A DNA stretch of 29,481 nucleotides from positions 1 through 29,481 of the forward strand of contig FR902933.1 in the NCBI GenBank assembly GCA_000438155.1, written 5' to 3'. The notes under the pieces were generated by a model, which was given only the letters and a program-made list of their open reading frames with translations, did no database searches and was not told the origin of the DNA. Position 1 is the stretch's first letter; each line of letters begins with the position of its first letter. Positions 24,113 to 29,481 of the stretch are shown here, one piece after another. Made by a program: the position numbers and the translations under genes. The DNA is from Firmicutes bacterium CAG:95 (lineage in GTDB: Bacteria > Bacillota > Clostridia > Lachnospirales > Lachnospiraceae).

Positions 24113-25198
24113 ATGATCTCAAATCAGATTTTGCAGAATACTATCGATGGTTTGAAGACAATTGCACGTGTAGATTTTGAGGTACTTGATACAGAGGGTA
24201 AGGAAGTAGCAACAACTGCGGAAGTGCCTTTTGGGGGACGGGCGGAAGCCGCTGAATTTGTGAAATCCCAGGCGGATTCACAGGAGATCCAGGGATGTCA
24301 GTTTTTTAAGATTTATGACGATCAGCAGCCGGAATATGTTCTGGTGACGATCGGTTCGGATGAGAATGCCTATCTGGTGGGGAAGATGGCTGCTTTTCAG
24401 ATCCAGAACCTGATGATTGCCTATAAGGAACGCTTTGACAAGGATAACTTTGTCAAGAATCTGCTATTGGATAACCTGCTTTTGATTGATATTTACAGTC
24501 GTGCCAAGAAGCTGCATATCCAGACGGAAGTGAACCGTGTGGCAATGATTGTGGAGACAGACAATAAGGATAGTAATATTCTTGAGATGCTCCGCAGCTT
24601 CCTTGGAGTGAACAGTCTGGATTTCATTACGGCTGTGGACGAAAGGGATGTTATTGTTGTTAAGGATCTTTCAGAAGGCGATGGCGTGAAGGAGATTGAG
24701 AAGGCTGCCAAAGCAATGGAGAGCTTTTTGAAGAAGGAGGGCATGACCGGGATCCGTGTAGCATACGGAACTGTTGTAAAGGAAATCAAGGAGGTCAGCC
24801 GGTCTTATAAGGAAGCCAAGATGGCAATGGATGTCGGTAAGATATTCTTTGATGACAGAAGCATTATTGCCTATAGTCAGCTGGGCATCGGGCGATTAAT
24901 TTATCAGCTACCGATTCCTCTTTGCAAGATGTTTATTAAAGAGATTTTTGGTGATAAGAGTCCGGATGACTTTGATGAAGAGACACTGACAACCATTCAG
25001 AAGTTTTTCGAAAACAGTCTGAACGTATCAGAGACATCAAGACAGCTGTTTATCCATCGTAATACATTGGTTTACCGTCTGGATAAGCTGCAGAAGACAA
25101 CGGGACTGGATCTTCGGATCTTTGAGGATGCCATTACCTTCCGGATTGCACTGATGGTTGTGAAATACATGAACTTTATGGAAAATTTTGAATATTAA
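24113..25198 (+). CDS. PucR/CdaR-type transcriptional regulator
   Basis: A 361-residue regulator. The N-terminal 100 residues are a probable ligand-sensing domain. The middle (about 110-260) resembles the GGDEF-like domain of PucR/CdaR proteins. The end carries the PucR C-terminal helix-turn-helix: LNVSETSRQLFIHRNTLVYRLDKL, then GLDLRIFEDAITFRIALMV. Such proteins usually control local catabolic genes in response to a small molecule. Here the next gene, 19 bases away, is ftsE, so it may be co-transcribed with the division operon. The ligand is unknown. GAGAGGGGG precedes the ATG. Confidence 0.85.
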   Translation: MISNQILQNTIDGLKTIARVDFEVLDTEGKEVATTAEVPFGGRAEAAEFVKSQADSQEIQGCQFFKIYDDQQPEYVLVTIGSDENAYLVGKMAAFQIQNLMIAYKERFDKDNFVKNLLLDNLLLIDIYSRAKKLHIQTEVNRVAMIVETDNKDSNILEMLRSFLGVNSLDFITAVDERDVIVVKDLSEGDGVKEIEKAAKAMESFLKKEGMTGIRVAYGTVVKEIKEVSRSYKEAKMAMDVGKIFFDDRSIIAYSQLGIGRLIYQLPIPLCKMFIKEIFGDKSPDDFDEETLTTIQKFFENSLNVSETSRQLFIHRNTLVYRLDKLQKTTGLDLRIFEDAITFRIALMVVKYMNFMENFEY

Positions 25199-25217
25199 GA
25201 TACAGGCGGTGGATATA

Positions 25218-25964
25218 GTGGCTAAGAGTGAACCAAGGAATAGAAGAAAAAAGAAACAGGGAAGCGGAAATGAAGATATTATTTCCATGACGAATGTGAC
25301 CAAGTCCTATGCAACAGGTGCGCCTGCCCTGAATGGAATTGATCTGCATATTAAGCCGGGTGAATTCGTATTTATTGTAGGAGACAGCGGATCCGGGAAG
25401 TCTACCATGATTAAGCTTCTTTTAAGAGAGCTTGTCCCGACATCCGGTGAAATCAGTGTCATGGGCTATGATCTTTTGAAAATCCGTCATCGTAAGATTC
25501 CTAAATTCCGCAGGAATTTAGGAATTGTGTTCCAGGATTTCCGTCTTCTGAAGGATCGTAATGTATACGAGAATGTAGCGTTTGCCCAGCGTATCGTGCA
25601 GACTCCGGGAAAGGAGATCAAGAGAAATGTTCCGAGTATTCTGGCTACGGTAGGTCTTGCCGGTAAGTATAAGGCGAAGCCCCGTCAGTTATCAGGTGGT
25701 GAGCAGCAGCGTGTAGCGATTGCAAGAGCGCTGGTGAACCGTCCGAGCATTTTGCTCGCTGATGAGCCTACCGGTAATCTGGATCCGAAGAATTCATGGG
25801 AAATTATGAAGCTGCTGGAACAGATTAATGAGAACGGTACGACGGTACTTGTTGTTACCCACAACAGAGAAATTGTAAACGCAATGCAGAAAAGAGTCGT
25901 TACCATGAAGAAGGGTATTATTGTGAGCGACGAAGAGAAGGGTGTTTATATCGATGAAGATTAG
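25218..25964 (+). CDS. ftsE: Cell division ATP-binding protein FtsE
   Basis: A 248-residue ABC ATPase. Walker A is GDSGSGKST (55-63), the signature LSGGEQQRVAIARA, and Walker B ILLADEPTGNLD. The FtsE-type Q-loop context is VFQDFRLL. With FtsX it transmits cytoplasmic ATP hydrolysis to murein hydrolases outside. I choose GTG at 25218 (preceded by AGGCGGTGG). The in-frame ATG at 25188 overlaps the end of the regulator gene and has no clear site, but remains possible. An unusual basic, Arg/Lys-rich tail of about 20 residues precedes the ABC domain, whichever start is used. Confidence 0.92.
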   Translation: MAKSEPRNRRKKKQGSGNEDIISMTNVTKSYATGAPALNGIDLHIKPGEFVFIVGDSGSGKSTMIKLLLRELVPTSGEISVMGYDLLKIRHRKIPKFRRNLGIVFQDFRLLKDRNVYENVAFAQRIVQTPGKEIKRNVPSILATVGLAGKYKAKPRQLSGGEQQRVAIARALVNRPSILLADEPTGNLDPKNSWEIMKLLEQINENGTTVLVVTHNREIVNAMQKRVVTMKKGIIVSDEEKGVYIDED

Positions 25965-26850
25965 TACATTGTTTTATACGATTAAGCAGGGATTTATTAA
26001 TATATTCCGTAATAAATGGTTTTCACTGGCCTCGATCGCCACGATCGGAGCATGTCTGTTCCTGTTTGGTCTGTTTTATTCGGTACTGATGAACTTTCAG
26101 AACATTGTGAAGACTGCGCAGGAAGGTGTCTGCGTGACGGTTCTGTTTGACGAGGGAATCAGTCAGGAACGGATTGAAGAGATCGGAGCATTGATTGATA
26201 AGCGTCCGGAGGTTTCCAAGAAGGAGTTCATTTCTGCAGATGATGCATGGAACAGCTTTAAGGAAGAGTATCTTCAGGGCTATGAGGATGGATTTACCGA
26301 GAACCCGCTTGCCGATTCTGCCAGCTATGAAATATACATGAATGATATTTCCATGCAGCCGACATTGGTTTCCTATCTGGAAGGCCTCGAGGGTGTGCGT
26401 GAAGTGAACCGTTCTGAAGTAACGGCATCGGCGCTGACCGGTGTGAATGCGTTGATTGCCTATGTTTCCATTGGTATTATTGCAATTCTGCTTGCGGTAT
26501 CCGTGTTCCTGATCAGTAATACAGTAACCATTGGTATTTCTGTTCGTAAGGAAGAGATTACCATTATGAAATATATTGGGGCGACAGATTATTTTGTCCG
26601 TGCACCGTTCGTTATAGAAGGTATGCTGATCGGTGCGATTGGAGCTCTGATTCCATTGGGAATTATTTATCTTTTATATAATAAGGTAATTGAATATATT
26701 GAACAGAGATTTAGTATTTTGACAACGATTCTGGCATTCTTACCGGTAGATGCCATCTTTAAGACACTGCTTCCGTTATCCCTTCTCATTGGTATCGGAA
26801 TTGGATTCCTGGGAAGTATCACGACGGTAAGAAAGCATCTGCGGGTATAA
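25954..26850 (+). CDS. ftsX: Cell division protein FtsX (permease-like)
   Basis: A 298-residue membrane protein with four predicted helices. One near residues 20-40 is followed by a large extracellular loop (about 45-165), and three helices lie in the C-terminal half. The GATDYFVRAPFVIEG segment is the typical FtsX coupling region. The ATG at 25954 overlaps the end of ftsE (stop 25962-25964), the usual translational coupling of this pair. AAGGGTG lies before it. The extracellular loop is the docking surface for coiled-coil activators such as PcsB/CwlO/EnvC. The next gene encodes such a protein. Confidence 0.94.
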   Translation: MKISTLFYTIKQGFINIFRNKWFSLASIATIGACLFLFGLFYSVLMNFQNIVKTAQEGVCVTVLFDEGISQERIEEIGALIDKRPEVSKKEFISADDAWNSFKEEYLQGYEDGFTENPLADSASYEIYMNDISMQPTLVSYLEGLEGVREVNRSEVTASALTGVNALIAYVSIGIIAILLAVSVFLISNTVTIGISVRKEEITIMKYIGATDYFVRAPFVIEGMLIGAIGALIPLGIIYLLYNKVIEYIEQRFSILTTILAFLPVDAIFKTLLPLSLLIGIGIGFLGSITTVRKHLRV

Positions 26851-26866
26851 TAGATAAGGACAGAGT

Positions 26867-27922
26867 ATGAAACGTACAATAAAATGGATCTGCCTGTTCC
26901 TTTGTGTAGTGCTGGTTTTTGGAATGTTTGCGAAACCGGCACTTGCCACATATGCCAGCGAACTGACCAACAGTGTCATTAAGGAAAAGGAACAGGAAAT
27001 TGATAAGGCAAAACAAGAGAAAAAACAGTTACAGAACAGTCTGACAGACGTGAAGAAGCTGAAGGAACAGCTGGAGAAGTCCAAGCAGGATCTGACAGTT
27101 TACGTACAGGAGCTGGATGCGGATCTGACGGCAATTCAGGAGAAGATTAACGAACTGAATGACCTTATCACCGAAAAAGAAAAAGAAATTGAAGATAAGA
27201 CGGCAGAGCTGGAAGAAGCACAGCGTGTCCAGCAGGAGCAGTATGAGGCAATGAAAACCCGTATCAAATTTATGTATGAGAGGGGAGACACGATTTATAT
27301 GGAACTGATTTTCAGTTCCAATTCTTTCGGAGATGTGTTGAATAAAGCTGATTATATCCAGATGCTTTCCGAATATGACCGTAAGCTTCTGGATGAATAT
27401 GTCGCACATGCCAATTATGTTGCCTTATGCAAGGAGAGCCTGGAAGAGGAGAAAGAGGTTCTGGATGAGGCGAAAGCGGCCGTTGAAAAGGAAGAGGCTT
27501 CCCTGAATGAACTGATTGATGCGAAAGAGAACGAGATGTATAAAATGTCCTCTGATATCAAAAGCAAGGAACAGGCAATCAAGGAGTACGAGGCAGATAT
27601 TGCCGAGCAGAATGAAACCATTAAGGCACTGGAAGCAATTGTTGCCGAAGAACGTAAGAAGCTTGCGGCCGAACAGGGAAGAAGATATGATGGTGGTGTG
27701 TTTGCCTGGCCGGCGCCATCCTATACAAGAATTTCGGATGATTATGGAAACCGTACGCACCCGATTCTGGGCACCCAGCAGTTCCATAATGGAATTGATA
27801 TGGCAGCACCCGGAGGAAGCGCAATCCTTGCAGCCTATGATGGCAAGGTAGTGGCAGCAGCCTATAGCGGCAGGGTGGGGGAATTATTTTTTATTTTTTA
27901 TGGGGGGGAAATTATATTATGA
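26867..27922 (+). CDS. CwlO/EnvC-type coiled-coil M23 protein, N-terminal part (frameshifted)
   Basis: This open frame gives 351 residues: a signal peptide (1-28, ending PALA), a long coiled coil (about 35-268) and the first half of an M23 domain with its first metal ligands His307 and Asp311 (FHNGIDMA). The frame then runs through an abnormal G/T-rich stretch (27876-27911) and stops. The missing second half is found in another frame at 27919-28116. Position 16 bases after ftsX and the coiled coil point to the FtsEX-controlled murein hydrolase or activator. As written the protein would lack the HxH zinc site and be inactive. The lesion could be real or a sequence error. Confidence 0.88.
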   Translation: MKRTIKWICLFLCVVLVFGMFAKPALATYASELTNSVIKEKEQEIDKAKQEKKQLQNSLTDVKKLKEQLEKSKQDLTVYVQELDADLTAIQEKINELNDLITEKEKEIEDKTAELEEAQRVQQEQYEAMKTRIKFMYERGDTIYMELIFSSNSFGDVLNKADYIQMLSEYDRKLLDEYVAHANYVALCKESLEEEKEVLDEAKAAVEKEEASLNELIDAKENEMYKMSSDIKSKEQAIKEYEADIAEQNETIKALEAIVAEERKKLAAEQGRRYDGGVFAWPAPSYTRISDDYGNRTHPILGTQQFHNGIDMAAPGGSAILAAYDGKVVAAAYSGRVGELFFIFYGGEIIL

Positions 27923-27927
27923 TTGAT
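27876..27927 (+). repeat. Homopolymer-rich imperfect duplication that breaks the M23 gene
   Basis: Two similar units, GGGGGAATTAT... (27877-27901) and GGGGGGGAAATTATATTATG... (27902-27927), follow each other. The first is degraded into T runs (TTTTTT twice). The second fits the expected protein end (VGNYIMIDHG-like). The excess of about 29 bases shifts the frame by two. Confidence 0.7.
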
Positions 27928-28116
27928 CATGGAGACAGCCTGTATACAATTTATATGCATGCTTCGGCATTGTATGTATCGAAGGGACAGGAAGTCAATC
28001 GTGGAGATAAGATCGCAGCGGTCGGAAGTACCGGCCGGTCAACAGGAAATCATCTTCATTTCAGCGTCCGTCTGAATGGAAGCTATGTAAGTCCATGGAG
28101 CTATCTGCGGTCATAA
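27919..28116 (+). CDS. C-terminal fragment of the same M23 peptidase domain
   Basis: A 65-residue frame that continues the M23 domain: YMHAS (His14) and NHLHFSVRLNG (His45 and His47, the HxH zinc ligands), ending SPWSYLRS as LytM/M23 domains do. It has no ribosome site of its own, and its start ATG is simply an internal Met of the original protein. With the preceding frame it would form one normal CwlO/EnvC-like protein of about 405 residues. Confidence 0.85.
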   Translation: MIDHGDSLYTIYMHASALYVSKGQEVNRGDKIAAVGSTGRSTGNHLHFSVRLNGSYVSPWSYLRS

Positions 28117-28147
28117 GAATGGTCAGACAGGAATAGGGAGAGCAGCA

Positions 28148-29395
28148 TTGGAAAATAATGAGCAGAAACAGAAGAGTGGTTTTCTCCCCGGTATGCTGGT
28201 TGGAGTACTGATTGGAATAATTTTATTGTCCGGTGTATTTCTGGGAGTAAGACTTTATCAGTATAATCAGACGAAGAACAGCGATGATCAGGGAGAAGCG
28301 GAAGCTGCAAGTGTGGTTAATCCGGCTACGCTTGCCAAGATGCAGACAATTGAAAATCTTATTGATGAAACCTATTATGGCGGCGGGGTGACAACGAAGC
28401 AGCTTCAGGACGGTGTTTATAAAGGAATGGTAGAGGCTCTGGATGATCCATATTCTGAATACTATACGAAGGAAGAGCTTCAGGATGTGATGAACAGTAA
28501 CCAGGGGGTTTCCTATGGGATCGGAGCTTATATTTCGCTTGATCAGACACGTCAGCTCCCGGTCATTTCCGGTCTTGTGGAAGATGGACCTGCCTTAAAT
28601 GCCGGGATCAAGGAGGGGGATATCATCTATAAGGTAGAGGATGAGTATACCCAGGGCATGAGTCTTTCACAGGTTGTCAGCCTTGTGAAGGGACGTGAAG
28701 GTACCACGGTACACCTTACCATGTACCGGGAAGGAGAACCGGATTATCTGGAGATTGACGTAGAACGCGGTAATTTAATAGAGACAACTACGGTAAATTA
28801 TGGTATGGTAGATGATACCGATCATATTGGCTATCTTCGTATCCGTGAATTTGATACGGTTACAGTAGATCAGTATACCGAAGCTATGGCAGAATTAAAG
28901 GCGAAAGGCATGAAGGGACTGGTTCTGGATCTGCGAAGTAATCCGGGCGGAGACCTGAATGTGGTTGTTGAAATTGCAAGAAAGATTCTTCCTGCCGGTC
29001 TGATTGTGTATACAGAGGACAAGGAAGGAAACCGTAAGGAATATACCTGTGACGGTGAAAATGAATTTCAGCTTCCGCTGGTTGTCATGACCAATGAATA
29101 TTCTGCAAGTGCATCGGAGATTCTGGCGGGTGCTATTCAGGATTACAATAAGGGAACACTGGTTGGTACAACGACCTATGGAAAAGGAATAGTCCAGAGC
29201 ATCCGGCATTTGAGTGACGGAACAGCATTGAAGCTTACGACAAGTGCTTATTTTACTCCGTCAGGACGCAACATTCATGGAGTAGGAATCGCACCGGATA
29301 TTGAGGTTGAGATGGACTATGAGAAATACAATGAAGACGGCACTGACAGCCAGTTTGAGCGGGCATTAGAAATTCTGGAAGGAAAGATGGAATAG
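28148..29395 (+). CDS. S41 family carboxy-terminal processing protease (CtpA/CtpB-like)
   Basis: A 415-residue protease with a short cytoplasmic lead, one transmembrane helix (about 12-33), and a PDZ domain (about 125-210, ISGLVEDGPALNAGIKEGDII). The S41 core follows with LVLDLRSNPGG. The catalytic triad is Ser321 (EYSASASE), Lys346 (YGKG) and Gln350, with exact CtpB spacing (25 and 4). The start is TTG at 28148 with AGGGAGAG about 7 bases before. The ftsE-ftsX-M23-ctp order matches Firmicutes division clusters, so it may process envelope proteins there. Confidence 0.94.
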   Translation: MENNEQKQKSGFLPGMLVGVLIGIILLSGVFLGVRLYQYNQTKNSDDQGEAEAASVVNPATLAKMQTIENLIDETYYGGGVTTKQLQDGVYKGMVEALDDPYSEYYTKEELQDVMNSNQGVSYGIGAYISLDQTRQLPVISGLVEDGPALNAGIKEGDIIYKVEDEYTQGMSLSQVVSLVKGREGTTVHLTMYREGEPDYLEIDVERGNLIETTTVNYGMVDDTDHIGYLRIREFDTVTVDQYTEAMAELKAKGMKGLVLDLRSNPGGDLNVVVEIARKILPAGLIVYTEDKEGNRKEYTCDGENEFQLPLVVMTNEYSASASEILAGAIQDYNKGTLVGTTTYGKGIVQSIRHLSDGTALKLTTSAYFTPSGRNIHGVGIAPDIEVEMDYEKYNEDGTDSQFERALEILEGKME

Positions 29396-29396
29396 A

Positions 29397-29481
29397 ATGA
29401 ATTTTAAAGATAAGAATGTTTGGATTCATATAGTGTTTATTGCGTTGATTGTAATTATCGCTGGAGTCTCGGCATTCCGGC
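29397..29481 (+). CDS. N-terminus of an unidentified membrane or exported protein (cut by window end)
   Basis: Starts ATG at 29397, one base after the ctp stop, with GGAAAGATGG upstream. The 28 visible residues (MNFKDKNVWIHIVFIALIV...) are a short polar head and a hydrophobic helix, a signal peptide or membrane anchor. It is probably the next gene of the division operon; in Bacillus minJ sits here, but too little is visible to identify it. Confidence 0.6.
   Translation, partial: MNFKDKNVWIHIVFIALIVIIAGVSAFR

Noticed and set aside
1..29481. CRISPR array, prophage or complete insertion sequence
   Set aside because: No regularly spaced repeats, no cas, phage, transposase or integrase genes seen in any frame.

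Overview
The window looks like chromosomal DNA from a Clostridia member, most likely a Lachnospiraceae-type gut anaerobe. The evidence is split transketolase, methionine aminopeptidase with an N-terminal SEC-C zinc motif, type III glutamine synthetase, a YjfB motility protein, a ThiI without a rhodanese domain, strong GGAGG-type ribosome binding sites, and several TTG or GTG starts. Genus cannot be decided from the sequence alone. Almost everything is housekeeping. No prophage, CRISPR array or intact mobile element is visible.

Layout. 1-122: the tail of a small hydrophobic Hol-Tox-like peptide whose last codons lie inside its own terminator. 203-2155 (minus): a membrane-anchored DUF885 protein with an HEGYPGH motif. 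2262-4922: promoter, structured leader, tktN-tktC-rpe, hairpin. 5001-8520: map, HAD phosphatase, prmA, rsmE. 8648-11007: cysteine desulfurase and thiI, the 4-thiouridine pair. 11069-11209: a long imperfect hairpin and a bidirectional terminator. 11246-11476 (minus): an HPr-like protein without the phosphorylatable His. 11565-18788: mtaB, ireB, ruvX, DUF1292, RNase J, ylbF, an MltG-like membrane protein without a catalytic domain, trmR and a U32 protein (trhP). This is an expanded version of the Bacillus yrzL-yrrK-yrzB-yrrL-yrrM-yrrO neighbourhood. 18857-20995: glutamine synthetase III with a 27-bp in-frame tandem duplication. 21181-21852 (minus): DUF1905-like plus C39-like cysteine peptidase. 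22056-22166: tRNA-Gln(CUG) and terminator, followed at once by a 5' group II intron remnant. 22679-23530: cvfB. 23667-23855 (minus): yjfB. 24113-29481: a PucR/CdaR-type regulator, ftsE, ftsX, a frameshifted CwlO/EnvC-type M23 hydrolase or activator, a CtpA-type S41 protease and the start of a further membrane protein.

How the genes fit together. One theme is tRNA modification and RNA turnover: desulfurase with ThiI (s4U8), MtaB (ms2t6A37), TrhP and TrmR (5-oxyuridine-type wobble modifications), RNase J and YlbF. The second is envelope growth and division: FtsEX, its probable coiled-coil murein hydrolase partner, a carboxy-terminal protease, and the MltG-like protein. The most unusual signals are the glutamine synthetase duplication, the homopolymer-rich duplication that breaks the M23 gene, the 92-nt rod-like hairpin at 11069-11160, the catalytically empty MltG-like gene, the His-less HPr and the intron remnant behind the tRNA terminator. 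No clearly new multi-gene system was found.
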